64,000 nt of DNA, from NCBI GenBank assembly GCA_900239685.1, contig OENT01000678.1:1-64000 (forward strand), in the 5' to 3' direction. Every line of letters starts with the position of its first letter. The first letter of the stretch is position 1. This DNA is from Rotaria macrura. Its lineage: Eukaryota; Rotifera; Eurotatoria; Philodinida; Philodinidae. The notes beneath the pieces are model-generated. The model ran no database searches. It was not told the origin of the DNA and saw only the letters and a list, made by a program, of their open reading frames with translations. Shown one piece after another: positions 13,348-28,300 of this stretch. The translations under genes and the position numbers were made by a program.

Positions 13348-14400
13348 TTAACAATGATGATCATATAATATGTTAAGCGTTTTAAGCTCATTGAGACGTT
13401 TAATAGTTCGTAGAAATTTTTCATCGTTTCTTTCAATATCTAGACTTAGTTCATCAACCATAATATGAAGAATTCCGATAGCATCGACAATAATTCGACG
13501 CATTAATATAGGTGGAATTTCGATCCGATTTTTCGATGCTAACTTATATTGATTTTCAATATAAAACGTAGAAAGTTGAAATTCATTAGCCACACACTTG
13601 AATTGTTGTTCCATAGATAATTTTGTCAGTTGCGTTTCCATTGAAGACAGTGTGGGGGAGTTACCTGTAATATTAAGCTTAGTTTGTCTGGCGATTGTTT
13701 CATATTTATGAATAATTAATGGTAAATCACACGGGCGAAGTTAAATTATACGTAAATTACACGGAAGATAAACATTCAACAGCACTGTTAATTAAATTTG
13801 AATTGCAGAAATATGAATTTTTTATAAGGAATCTTATTTCTAAAGGACGTCTTTTCGTGAGAATTTTTTTCTTCTTTTTTAATCACGTGTAATTGATCTG
13901 TCGCGTGAGATTCAAAGAACTGGTCTCGTGACATTGATAACATTTATGAAAGATTTTGAATTAATCATTTTTAAACATTCTTTGAACTCGATATTTTTTA
14001 GACCTCAATTCGTCATACGATCATAAAAAATTCATGTATGGAGTTAGATTCAATAGAAAAAAACTTAATCTTAATGGTGGATACAAGCATAATCAAATAT
14101 CCACTGCTTAATTTTAGAAATAAACGATTTCGATCGACCTGAAATAGTGCGTTGTTGAAAACTTTCATTGATTGATTCATTGTCCTGTTCCATTTGTTTA
14201 ATTGTTTTTTCTACAAAATTTTTTCTAATACTTCTATCTTCTTTTAATTTCAAATATCGACCATTTTTATCATAGATAATCTCAGTCATACTTGGTAAAT
14301 TCTTATCTGGTATATTTTGAATTAAAGTAATTAAACTCATTTTTCCCAAATGAGTTTGTTGAAAGAAATTCGTTAAACGATCAGATTGATTATTTATCAT
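13348..14400 (-). CDS. Hypothetical protein, probably two exons
   Basis: Two open frames look coding by composition. The upstream one (ATG at 14400) could be read alone to a stop at 14071 as 109 residues. It also has a possible donor (CAG/GTCGAT, weak) after 14139, in phase 1. The downstream one (13348-13664) sits behind a good TTACAG acceptor, also phase 1. Joining them gives 192 residues. The N-terminal half is polar, basic and helical (Lys/Glu/Gln-rich). The C-terminal half looks like an alpha-helical bundle with regular Leu/Ile spacing. I recognise no family. The alternative is two small separate genes, one ending at 14071 and one starting at the ATG at 13641. It lies just downstream of the Ig-domain gene on the same strand. 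Confidence 0.4.
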
Positions 14401-14715
14401 TTACAATGAAATTGAATTAAATTGTTTTTTGAGTTTTTTTCATTATAAACTTTTTGGCTCTTTTTTTTTTATTCAAACAAACAATAATTAGAAACAACAT
14501 ATAAAGACATTAATTTATTCTACGATAAGACTATAGAAAATTCATTATTACAAATAAAGAGAAAACTTTGTTAAAAGTAATAGATAAGATGAGATAAATA
14601 ATGATGATGACGATGATGGCAATGACGCAAAACTAGATTTTGTTATATTTGCTGTTTGATCCAAGCCTGAATAAAATATAAAAAGCAAAAGAGAAATTTT
14701 TACTAAAAGTAAAGC

Positions 14716-17700
14716 TTAAAAAGTTAGTCTACTTTTATTTCGCTTAAGTAATTGTGCGCGTGATGTGGTTGTCGTTGTTATTATTGCTTTAATTAGTGCA
14801 GTTTGATCTACTATTTTTGAGACAATTGAAGTATGGATGAATAATGTTGTAGTAGTAGTTGTTGTTGTTGTCGATGATAATAATGATGATGACGGAGGCG
14901 GTTTCGGGACTGATGTTGTTGGATGATGATGTTCTGTAATTTTAGACAAAAAGTAATATAGTGAGTGTATTGACGCATTCAAACTAGACTTTTACCTTTT
15001 AATTCAATAACAGCTTTACTTTGACCAGCTTTCGATTCAGCATAACATGCATAGAATCCGAAATCAGTTTCTTCAAGATCTTTTATATATAATGTCGTAT
15101 GTAGTAGATGACCATTATTGTGTTGTTGTTGACGAAATCTATGCGATTGACTCGATGTATTATTATCATCTAGACGACGCCAATATAATAATGTATCAGA
15201 CGGTGCCGTAGCTGAGCAACGTAAATGTGTTGATTTTCCAATAGTACCATGAACAAGTGTAGATTGTGCTCGAATCGATGGTAGAACTAGAATACAATCA
15301 TTGACAAGGTCAAAAGAATTTTTATTTGTTCTAATGTATATGAAATATATTGATTGAGGCTATATACCTGCAAATTTTTATTAGAGTCTCTTTGTTTTTC
15401 AAGGTCAATTAGCCGAGAAATAATAATCTTCGGTTAGATATAACAATACAAGAGGCAATAAAATTCAAGAACTTACACCTATGACCTTCTAATCTATCTC
15501 GTTTTTTTTTTTAAATAAAAGTTAGTTATAGACAAATGCTGATAGATTTACAATTTTAGATAACACGTAATGAATAAATTTACCTGTACTTTAGAATTAT
15601 TCTTTTGGTTTCAAAACTATGTTTGTAAATTAAAGTGTACGTGAGTTAAGCAGGTGTATGATTTATTTTATTTTATTTTTGCTTAAAATCACGAAAGGAT
15701 TTTTAACTTTTTTTCGATAAACTCACAAATAAGACAATGCATCTGAAAACTATTACGGTCTTGAACCTTTCGAGCGTTAAAATATGTCGTTTTCATTTTC
15801 ATTTCAAGTGTCTAAAGACGTCATAAATACTTAGACTTTATTGATCATTTCAAAGGGCAGTGTCAAACTACCTAATTTGGTATACTTATTCTATTACATG
15901 ACCTCAACACATAAAATTGTACGAAAAATTCGAGAAAAAAATGAAAGTGATTTCTATTTGGGTCATGTATCATTTTTTTTATTCCAACAATCGCATGTTT
16001 GACCTTCATTTATGTTTTACTATTCTTATATCCATCTTCTCATATAATTGTTGATATATACTTTGACATATATTTCAACCTATAAAGTATATATGTATCT
16101 CTGAGTTTTTGTTGTCACAGTCGACAATGACATTTGCCAAGCAAGGGCACCAGCAATATTAGTTCGAAAGATATCAAATTATTTTTTTTCATCGAACGAC
16201 GACGATAGCTACGTTTCTTTAATATACACACATACACACACACACACACAGTTACATGTATAAACTCCCATACGCAAGGAAAAATGAAGTAGAATCAGAA
16301 CAAGAAGATATAATATTGTTTGTTACACAAATCAGACAAAAGAAGAAAAAAATAATTCATGGAATTCGTTCACTCACAAGGAACTAAGATTAAGATGAAG
16401 AAAAACGTCAAATATGTATTTGTGCCAAAAAACAAATAATAATCGATATTTTTGATAACTATATTCACTAATATAGTGAAATATGTTTTAAAAGTTTTTC
16501 CACTAGAAATCCCTATGCTTCATTTCCACGTAAACTTCAATGTTAATACATAAAAGTAAAATGTTTGGTTGATATTATTTTTCTTTTATTGAATTTTTCT
16601 TCAAGTAAATCTTATGTACATGCGCGTCAATAATCTTCATTTTACGTCAAAATTTCTGTTTTCCTTTGTTCGTCTAACCTATCGTCTGCTGAAGTCTTAA
16701 CTATTTATGTACGAAGGATTTCAGATTATATCATAGGTGATATCAATCAATTTAACGAATATTTATGAGCAAGAGCAGAAGAAAACAGAAGAGAATTTTT
16801 CATCGATTGGGCGGTTCGACTGTTCGCCTTACTGAATGTACTCGATAGTGTTTCGATACGTAGGGAAATATGGGCAATAAATATAAGAAGAGATAAAACA
16901 AAATGAATGGAGAATAGTAGCGACGGTAGCAGCGACTGACCAGTAGAGTACATAGATCTTAGATATCATTAAATTTGTGCGCTTGGCATATTAGACTACG
17001 AAAAGAAAAATAATAGATAAACATAAATACACACGCACAACAAATGACAATAACGAAAAGATGAGAGAAAACGATAAAGAGAGATTGACAAAAAAGAAAA
17101 AAAAAGATATTTTGAAATCACCGAGCTCGACGAACAAAATTTTTTTTTATTTATGTATATTTTTTTTCTAACTTTCCGTGAGTCTTACCCTCCGGTCTTA
17201 AATTTTCTGTTTGGGATGTGTTATCACAGAGGTGGATGAAGACAACAATAATGACAACGATGATGACTACGACGAGAAACTTATTAGATTCGTGTCAATC
17301 TGTCTCTATACTTGTTGAATTGTAGCCGGTAATCCACATTTACATTCTTCAACAACCATATTAGGTATATATTTGCGTATAATTGGTCCACCATTTGTAG
17401 TTGCATACATAAGTTCAAGACCGCCTGTACGTGAATATGAACAACATTGTGTTGAATGTTGATCAGCTTGATTAACCATAGTTGTCACACTTCTATTCGA
17501 ATGTAAACCATTTTGAAGTAAAAGTAGATTGTATGCCGCATTATGTTCATTTTTTTGTTGGGCATTTTTAACATCACTATGTTTGAGTGATGACCCACTT
17601 GGACCACAAAAACCAACACATTCACCAATATCAAGTTGTCTTGGATAAATAACAAAATTTAATGCACTACTACCTTGATCAAGATCAATCGTAAGCGAAC

Positions 17701-17936
17701 GCCGGCAACATGGGCTTGACGGGTGACATCCACGTGCTGGACGTGCTATTGTATTGCGTGTGCCACGACGTCCGGATGGTGGAGAAATTTTTTCACCATA
17801 TTCAACTAACATATATGGATGTTGTTGTTGAGAGTGTCTGTTTTGCTCATCATCAGTGTCCGAGTGCATTGAATATGATGTATATTTTTTTGAATGGTAT
17901 TGTGGATAATAATGACGATTAAAAGATGGCAATAAA

Positions 17937-17976
<40 letters not shown>

Positions 17977-19298
17977 GAAGATCACGATCAATAGCAAGTC
18001 CATACCAAGATGTAATCAATTGATTATAAATCTTTTGTATATCAATATTTTCATCATTGGATTCTACAGTTAGTTCAAACCAATTATCATTCAATTCTCG
18101 AACTTGACTTATCGATAAACGTGCTGTATCGGAAAGACCAGATGGTGGACGCAGTGATGTGTCATTTGTTAATGGCCGAAATATTTGGTAGATTTGAAAC
18201 ATATCTGCCGTTAATTGACCTTGTTTTTGTTGTCGTTCATTCAAATGAAAATAACTACGTTTAACAAATAAACGTAATTCATTGATGAGTTGATTTGTTG
18301 GTAAACTTATTGATTCTTTTGATGACTTGGTAAAACGAAAACATTCAATATTTTGTAGAGAATCATCAGCAAGATTTAATTTGACTGATAATTGTCGTTG
18401 ACATGTATGATTTGGTAAATAATCACCAGGTAAAATTGCACGTTCAGCTGTTGGCATGAGTTCATCATGAACTTTTTGTTTACGATAGAAAGTATTGTCT
18501 TCAATATCATGAATACGTTGTTGTTGTTTAACTTGTTGTTCGAATTGTTTAAATATTGATGATGGAAAACCTGCTTCATCGTTAACATTCATTGTTACAT
18601 TAGGGGCCTCTTTTAAATTGAGACGTTCAAATAAAAGACGGGTAAATTGTTCGATTTGTTCGTCATTGGCTTTATGTTGTGGTGGCGGTGATGATGGTGG
18701 TGGTACTGCTACGCTTTTTGTCAGTTTTATTGAATCAATCCAATAATCTTCAGTTGGCTTTCCTTGTTGTTCATCACCATCAGCAAACAGGTTATTATTA
18801 TTATCATTGTTTTTATTATAATTATTATATTTTTTCGAGGGGAATGACGACACGGAAGAATAGTTTGACGTTGATAATCGTCGTTTTGAATGTGCTTGGG
18901 GACGCGCTTGTATTATGGAAGAGGAGAAGAACAGGATGATATTGATGATAACAAACCAGGATGTCATATTCTTTGATTTTGTTGAAAATACCAATTGTCA
19001 GATAATTTAATCGCACGGTGATATTTAAACTGTGTATATGAAAATGTACTTGGTAAAAATAGTTTACTCCTTGATATATAGGTGACACTATTTGATTGAA
19101 GTATGAGTTGTTGTGTTGATGACGTCAGCAGATAGAAATAGACTTGTAGATAGTATTGGCGATCATCTGTGTTTTTGACTGAGCGAGAAATAACCGAAAG
19201 CACAAACGAGAGAGCAATCAAGAGAACGACAGAGACAGAGAAAGATGGTGATGAGAAGATGATGGTGAACAACAACACAACAATCAGACGCGACGAAG

Positions 19299-19334
<36 letters not shown>

Positions 19335-22300
19335 AGGAAGTGAAAGAGTAAGAGAAAGAGAAAGAGAAACTGTGCAATAGCTATCTGGTCAATGGACTTT
19401 GTCTTCTCTTTTTATTTTTTTTATCGCTGTTTCTCTCTGTTTCCCTTTCTCTTATCCTCTCTTTTTCTCTTTTTTTACATATTGCGTGCGCACCACTCCT
19501 ACTTTTTTCTTTTGGGGAAGCGATGGCATTGGAAGCACAGGCATTGAAGGCAGAAAGATGTTGAAAAATTGACAGTTAATGAAAAAAAAAGTGAAAGAAA
19601 GAAAGAAGAAATAGAAAAAATGATAAAAATGTATTTGAATGATTTAAAAGATATCGCTATGTACTTGCAGTTAGGAAGTTCATATATATATATATATGTT
19701 TCACGTGTTTTTTCTAGCTTGAAGAAACTTTTTTCATTCATCAGTGGTATCGAACGATATATAATATATTTGCTTTTGAGGTTAATCAAGGATATATGTC
19801 GTTTGTGTCGATTTAAATCCATCGTTTGCGTATTCATATATGTCAGTCTTTCCCCGAAAATATATTAGTTGCCAGGTGATGCAATAATTTATATGCGTAA
19901 ATTCTCTTAGCACTTATACATTATAAATTAAGCTATTCTTTACATTCTGTATTGGTGAAGTAGGTTTAAACACTTTGATGTGTTTGTTAACAAATGATTT
20001 TTTCCATTTGAAGGTGACCTGAGTCGTAAACGAGTGATTTACAGACATGAATTATGCTCTCTGTAGGATACTTAAATAGCTTTTTCTTTTATTCCGAGAA
20101 AATCATACTGTTTTATTTATTATGAAATCACGTTTTATTTCTCGATTATATATTATTTAAATTTTCTAATGAATGAGATTTGAGATTGATCTTGAGCTTA
20201 TCTATTTTTGTTGCTTAGATCGGTCAGCATAAATGACGGCGCCGACCACTTCCGGATGTACTTCTGCTTTCTTTCGAATAGAGCCGATAGACATAGGTCA
20301 AGTTCTCCTTCCTTCTTTTATTCTTTCCTCATGCTGTTGTTTATTGTTGCTTGCAATATGTACTGATAATGAAAATAATTGAGGTCAAATGCAATCTTGC
20401 GCGCCGCCGGCCGATGGTCGGCATCTCTTATTCTGTCAAGAACAATTGTTCATCATCATCGTTCTCTTTTCATAAAAAACATCTGTGAGTGATGTGAATT
20501 TGCGTTGGAGAATAAAGAAGATAACTGCACAAAGAATTATTTCTCTACGTCATAACAATAAATCTTCTAGTCATGATAGACAACGGTCATTCCTATGAAA
20601 CATGAGCCTATGTTAAGTATTGAAGGGCAATAATTAAAATTGATTTATAAATAACGAAAAATAAAATATGCCTTGAATAAATGTTCATCATATAGACATA
20701 TTTGAAAAGATAATGCAAAAAAATGATAGAAAAATATATCGACATAAATACACATCTTTGCAGACAGTTTATATTGTTTACAATTAGTATTCTCATATAT
20801 ATATATTGCGTTGTAGTTCGGCTGTTTTTTTCTAAAAATATCTAGTTAATTTTCTATCCGTAGTCTATCCACATGTTTTATTCATCAGAAAGAATTAATA
20901 TGAAGTATTCTTCATTTAATTATACTTTTAAATATATTCAAAGTAGATATTGTCTATTCAGTTTAGAAACTGAACTAAAGCATAAAACTTAAGTTCGTAT
21001 TAACAAATAATTTATCTGCGGAATTAAACACACACACATCCATGCATATATATATATACATTCTATTTTACTTACAGAGGACACGTAATTCAATATCTTT
21101 ACTGACAACATGATCATTGACACCGTTGGATGCACGACATTCATAATGTCCACTTTGATATCGACTAACATTAATTAAATGAAATAAGCCATCAGTATTG
21201 TTAGCCAAAACTTGATTTTCTAATCGTGTTTTATTAATAGTATTTTTTCCATCGTCGTTTCGACGAAACCATGCGATATAGGGTATAGGTCGACCTCGAG
21301 CTTGGCATTTCATCGTTAGATCATCATGTTCGGTAACGATGATTGAGGACGATGTGGCATTGTCAATAATCATTGGAATTTCTAAAGAAGAGAAAAGAAA
21401 AAAGATATATATATATATTTAATATATGTACTTTAAGGGAAAGATTCCATTTTCTTCTTTGTTGAACGAAAATCATATATGACAAAACATAGAAAATCGA
21501 ATTAAAAGGATAGAAACAATCTCATTTAATAGGTATAAACTTGAAAAAATAAAAATTTTAAGAAATTTAGGTTATACTGAAGAACAAAATAGCTTTCCTA
21601 AATCGAATTTATTTCTTTTTTGTCAGGACAAGATTCTGATTGCAAATGATGGAAAAATATCAAAGTAATAAGAGCTTCTGTTCTCTCACTCATTGAAACA
21701 TATCAACAGAACACGAACACGTACAACTACTATTGTTACTTAAGTTTCAATATAAAACCTTATCAGTAACGTATAGATGAAGTTAAATTATTTTTCATTC
21801 ATACAGATCAAATTCATTAGCTCTTGAGAAGTAGAATCGATACGCACAATAGGGAAATTTTGATGTTTTTCAATGTCAAAAAAGAGTAGAACAAAACGAC
21901 GTTTGCTTTTCTTTTTGTCAGTCGTTAGTCGAATTGGAAATAGTCGTACGAACTTAAGATGATCATAATCTATTGACATGAATTTCGATATATTCTTGAA
22001 AAGGAAGGCGCACAAGAACCGACACTGTACCGCCCAAATAAATAATAATATAATACAAGAAAAAGTTTTTCATGGTAACTGAAATTTTTTCGTAGATCAA
22101 CTAATAATTTACTCTAATGAAATATACAAATCATTGATTAAAAAATTACAAAAACCAAAGATCAACATGATCTATGATTACTAATAACAACATAAGATCA
22201 AATAAAAAGCTACAAGCAAATGTCATTTTTACATTTGTCTACATCGTTGATGAAGGTCGTATTCAAAACTTGAATTTAACTTTATTCTTTCCAAATCAAG

Positions 22301-25300
22301 AAAATGAAACTAATAATTCATATCTATCAAACAATCGTAATATGTTTCCAAAATCAAGTGTTTGATTTTAATAATAAATCATCCATGTGATAAAATAATA
22401 GAAACTCAAGCAAAGCTTCGAATCTATTTACAGATATTATTCCACGTAAAAAGTTATTCGTTGTGTAATACAAAGCGTATTAAGTGCACATTGAACAGTA
22501 GTCGTCTTCGAGTAATCCTTTACTCTCTGACATTCATAGTATAGAGTTCATAAATATAGTCAATGCATGTGCTTTTATAATCTGAGATTTAGTAAAACCG
22601 ATTTGACTGCAAATATCGATACAAGATCTCAATACGAATCACTCTATCTTGCATGATAAGAGAATAGAGTTTACTCTTGACCACAGTTTTATTTTTGTAG
22701 TATATTTTTCTTCATCAACACAATATTGAATATCGAATCATTTTTTTAATCTTTTTCCTTTGTTTTTATTGGAAAAATGGTGCATTTCGAAAGGCAATCT
22801 ATAATAAAATATTTCCAGCGAAGATTTCTCTAGAATTGTGCTTGAATTCATGGTTTTTAATAGGTGTTCCTCTAGTATGAAATCATTAACTCTAATCGAA
22901 AAATACGAAATTATTAATTTTTGTTGTTTAAATTTCACTCAGAAACATAGACAAAGGAAGAGAATAGCAGGTTTTGTTTTCTTTTATGGATAAATGATTA
23001 CTAAAAATGGTAAAGAAATACATTTAATTGAATATTGATTTCGACGATGTTTATAAGCAAAGGAATTGTGTCTGTTTTTTTTATTAGTTTACATTGAAAA
23101 AGAAGTACCTCTACAGAAAGAATATTATATGTAAGTCATTATGGCAAGGTTAAAAGTTTCTCGAGTAGTCATGAAAGACATTTCTTTCACATCTAGTAAT
23201 ATAAATTTTTAAAAATGAATCTGAAAATATGTTCTAGGTCAAGTATTATATATTAAATTCTGTGTTTTCACAACGAGGAAAGTGAATTCAAGAACTTGAA
23301 AGTAGATTTTTTCCACTTTTTTTTTGTATTTAAACTGAAAGTTCATTTCAAAAGGCATAATCGAAGCCAAAGGAATGAACGATGAAAGACAATTTCAGAT
23401 TTTTTGCGAGTTTCTAATTTAATGATGGCTGTTTACATTATTCGACAGCAGATTCGATTCTACAATTCTTGATATCGAAAAATTCGTTCGGGTGATCTGA
23501 TCGAACATCTAGTTGATGGTTAGCACGTATTCTTACATCGATATACGTTCTTTTAATATTCATAATATCCTTCTATAAATGACGTCAATACCTTTGGATT
23601 CTATCAATTACATCTACTCTAGATGTGACGTCAACGTTTTACGTTCATAAATAAACGGTGACCTTGAATTAGAAAATTTCAGACAACAAGTAAAAGATCG
23701 ACTAATCATTTACAATTCAATGCTTATTTTCACTATGCACTGATTGGTTTATTCAATTTAGGACATGATTGTATTATCTACAGTAGTTAACATTGAAAAC
23801 TACAAAACACATGACTGCTAAAGACAATATGAATGAAACGCATGATCTGTATGTCCCTATGCATCTTGATGATGACTGGAACTCATCAAAAGGAATCAGT
23901 AGTAGAAAACGCAAGTTATCAGGGATGAAATGAAAATTTTCACACAAAGTTTAAATTGAAAAAATTACTTATATATTATTATTTTTAAATATTAATCAGT
24001 ATTGTACTCGACAAAGGCACACACTTAAATAATAATGTATAGCGATGAGAGTTGCAGCTGATAGAAATAAAGTTAATCAAAGAAAACTTCAGATATCTGT
24101 GTGAATGATTAGATCCTGTTTCGTCGAAAACTTAACTAATTTTCCCATTGCGTCGAAAAGTGAAATTTAATTAGAAGAGAGAGAGAGAGGATATGTCCTA
24201 TTTAATTAGATTTAAAAAAATCATGCTAGACAAAGGTGATGCATAATTATAGTAAATACTTTCTGGCAAAATATTATTGAATAACAGTATTAGGTACAAA
24301 TACAAAAGAAATCCATTTCTCGCCCATGTAGCCAGTTGTTGAATTATCATGTTATTATTGCCATTATTTCCCATTATAATGGCAATAATAACATGATAAT
24401 TCAACAACTGGCTACATGGGCGATAAATGGATATAATGAAAATTATCAATGATTTTAGTTGATTTGTTAGGTTTAGTTGAAACAATAAAGAACAAGGTTG
24501 GTTTTCAGTTAAATAAGTATTGCATATACAGTGAGCCCCGTTTTTTTAACTCATAAATATATATATAAATTTGTCAAAGTAAACATCACTAGAATAGTTG
24601 AACTAGTTTTAATCAGTTTAGTTAGAAGATAATTTTTTAAGACTATCAAAGCAATGAAGCTGGTTACTTTGATTCTGATATTTTTCATTATAATTTAATT
24701 TTTCGACAAAACGGGAAAGCACTGTTTTAAATGCATATTTTCAACTGTAAAAGAGTAGTTTTAGTTAACTATTGACATTTTTTCCAAAATAAGTAAGAGT
24801 ATTCAATTTAACTGAACAAGATATTTAATTGCAATCAAAACTAAAGGTACATCATTATTAGGCAGGATATTTTCTTTTTAAATTTTTTCTTTTAGGTTGT
24901 AATATTGATAACAGGCAAGAAAATCATGGGAATCGAATAAATTAAACAGACATTTCGAACATTATTTTATTATATAGTTTCTATTCAATTTTCTTCGTAT
25001 CACTAAAACTACAGATTTTAGAATGCTATTGAAAATTTTTACGCTGAAAGTAAATTCTTCTAGAATGAAAGCCATTGTATTTGACTGAATATTACCAGTA
25101 GTTTCATTTTTGCAAATATATCGAAAATACATCATGCTCGTAACACGTATAAGTATTGAAACGATTTAATTACGGTTGCTTATTATGACTTTTGACAACA
25201 TGATATGACAAAAAAAATTTTTTTCTCTCATTATTTCTATATGTTTTCACACTTAAACGTATGGATGAATTCAAATCTTGTCAATAAAAAGTGGAAAATA

Positions 25301-28300
25301 CACAATAGTATGCATCGGAATTAGCATCAGTATGATTCAATCACATTAATATTTCATTCTATCTTAAACGACAGATGATTTCGTGAATACTCTGTAGATT
25401 GATAAAATAAATAAACACATAAAATATATTCATATTAATTCGTGATGTAAATAAAAATTACATTTACTGTTCTAGTATATTCGAAACGGCTGACAATCTT
25501 AGAATTGGAACATTTCTTGTGATAAAAATTTCGATAGAATCATTCTTATCTGGATGACTAGAAAATTCTTTCTGAATACGAGTAAAGATCGTATTAAAGT
25601 GTAGTATATTATGCAATCAGGCTATTGCTTAGCCAAATAACTTTGTCTTTATACACAGAGTGTGCTGACAAGAGTTAGATTCGTGAATTCGATCAAATCC
25701 ATAAGACAAGGATGAGGTTTGACTAGAAAAAACCTATCCTGTGATATTATCAGTTCAAAATCTGACTCAGGATATGAAACAAGCGATAGTTGTTCACTTT
25801 TCTTTCAAAACTGATAGTATCAATGTGTAGATATAGTAATCTATGTATAGACTTAGAATAGTATACCTACAGGAGTATGGTGACCAGTTTGTGCTATCAT
25901 AAAATAGAGCTAAATTTCAGACGCAAATTTTTTACTCATTACGAATAGAATTTTGATTATTTAAATTTAATCATCAATTTAAATTTAATATATATTCACT
26001 GAACATGACAACATAGTATATTCTATAGAAAAAAACGCGAATCTAAATTCATGGGAATCCTTAATCATATCCATTAGTAGTGTTGTAACTGATATTAAAA
26101 AAATATTTATTTAAAATATTAAATACTGATGTTATAATATCTTCAACCTTTAAAAACAAGTAACATTTCTGTCAAAATCAGTGGTGGACCAAAGTCTACT
26201 ACCATTAAGATTATTCAATAGATTGTCGGTCGCACTCAATAATCATTGTGATGGTGTTATTCCAACATCATGTTTTCGTTTTCTTTACAAACAAACTTAT
26301 CCTGGAAAAAAGTGCTTCATCATCATTAATGAAAAACAGATACAGGCTGCAATCATTCAACATATTATCCATGGTACCTCAATCCTATGCTCATACTTTG
26401 CAATCTGTATTCATTCTTTTACAACAGATACTACTTCGATAGTAACATTCATGTATATAGTGCTGCTTTAATTACTATACCATGACAGCAATGACATCAT
26501 TTAGAAAAAAAATCAAATAGCACGCATAAAAACAATATTATCTCTGATTAATTTAACAAGCAGAGAATCAAAGAAAACAGGAATCAATAGTTCAACGAAA
26601 ACTTTTTGACAAAAAAAAGCACTGAAGTCAATGTTCTTGTTCCATTGGTACATGAACATGAAAACTACAGTTCTTTAAAAACAAAACATTTTTCTATAGA
26701 TTAGAAAAAAACATAGATTATATCCACTGTAGTCCATACAATATATAAAACGTAAGAAGCAATATGAAATCTGTTTTTACTATAAAATACCACATGTTCT
26801 CTATTTACAAGGTCAGCCGATAGCCAGACAATTAATTGATTGAAGAAAAGGTCAAATAATATTCCTGAAGTTGTATACAATACTCGTTTTCATAAGCAAA
26901 CAGATTTTTACATATTCATGACAGAACAAAGTTCGATCGAACTAGTTCTGTTCAATTGAATCGATGAAAAAGGAAAAATTAACTTCTTTTCTGTTTCGTT
27001 TAACAAACTAGAAGTTTGACGAATTTTTTTACTTCATGTAATTATTTATACATGTTATGTTTAATGAAATGATTCAACGAAGAAACCAGAGTTTATGAAA
27101 TTTCAATATCAAAGAGGCTAATATTATTAGATCTCATCCACTGATAAGCAAGCGATCAACAAAAATCATTTCACATCATCAGATCAATAATTCAAACTGG
27201 AGTTGAAACATCTAATTTATTATAAGAAAGCCGACTTTTTACCCTTAAAAACCAAATGTCTCCTCCAAGAGACATCAGAATAATTTCAATAAAATCCACT
27301 ACAGGAGTTTATATGCAAAAACCAACATTTTTCTGAACTAACAAAATCTTTGTGATCATATGTAGAGATGAAGCTATAATGTAATTATCAAGTTATTCTG
27401 ATATCGAACAGTAGGTTTTTAATATCACTATTTTAGTCTGAATTACATTTTGTTCATATGAGTAACGTGTGGTTCTCAATTTTGAAGCAATATTGTAAAG
27501 CATAGTATCATGGTATGTGATGAAACTATCCCATAAAGTTCAAACCATTCTACACTAGCGCAGTGTATTATCATTAAGAAAAAATATTCCTTGTATGGGA
27601 TATTTTGCATCATGAAAAAATCGAAACAATGCAATTTTAACTTGAAGTTTTGTTCATTAATAGATGATACACTATTTAGATTACCCTGAAACATTTCAGC
27701 AACAACTGTTTTTCACTTGTGGGAATGAAGTATGTTGAAGAGGAACTGAATTTGGATTTTTTCTGCAATGTTACAGGTTGTTTTTGCCACACTGAATATC
27801 TCAAAAACACAGCATCCGGTTTGACTGAACATTTCAGAGCAATGCGGGGATCATGTAAACTTCTTCTGAGCGAAATTTTGAATCGAACTTCTTTTCTTCC
27901 AAGCTGCTACATGATTCAACATTTCTTCTAAATTACGTGATGTAACTCTAGAAGAAGAAGAACGAGTTAGTTCGTTTTAGCTATAGTATCGAAATATTGA
28001 GGATTCATCAAATCTATTTTTATGGTCGTCTTTCACCTATTGCAAGAAAATAACTCTTTGAGCCTTTAAGGGTTCAATTCAAAAGAATTTGTAGAATAAA
28101 AATTACGGTCAATGATGCTATTCTCGATGAGCATCCTCTTTAAATAAAAACTAACAACTCTTCAATGCAAAGACAAACATCTCATAAGGTTGATATCAAT
28201 ACTAACAATGTTTAAGGGTGCCCAACCAACGCCTCCCACCCCCACCTCCTCTCTGTTTTTTGACCATGTCTAGGTCTCGAAGATCATACAATCGATCGGG

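Noticed and set aside
17806-18003. Poly-His minus-strand frame
   Set aside because: Shadow of the trinucleotide repeat that encodes polyserine in the real TGF-beta frame.
19169-19351. Glu/Arg-rich and antisense Ser/Leu-rich frames over the GA tract
   Set aside because: Products of a dinucleotide repeat, not genes.
26181-26471. 96-codon plus-strand frame, considered as a transposase remnant
   Set aside because: Neither strand gives a recognisable transposase signature; the minus strand is full of stops.
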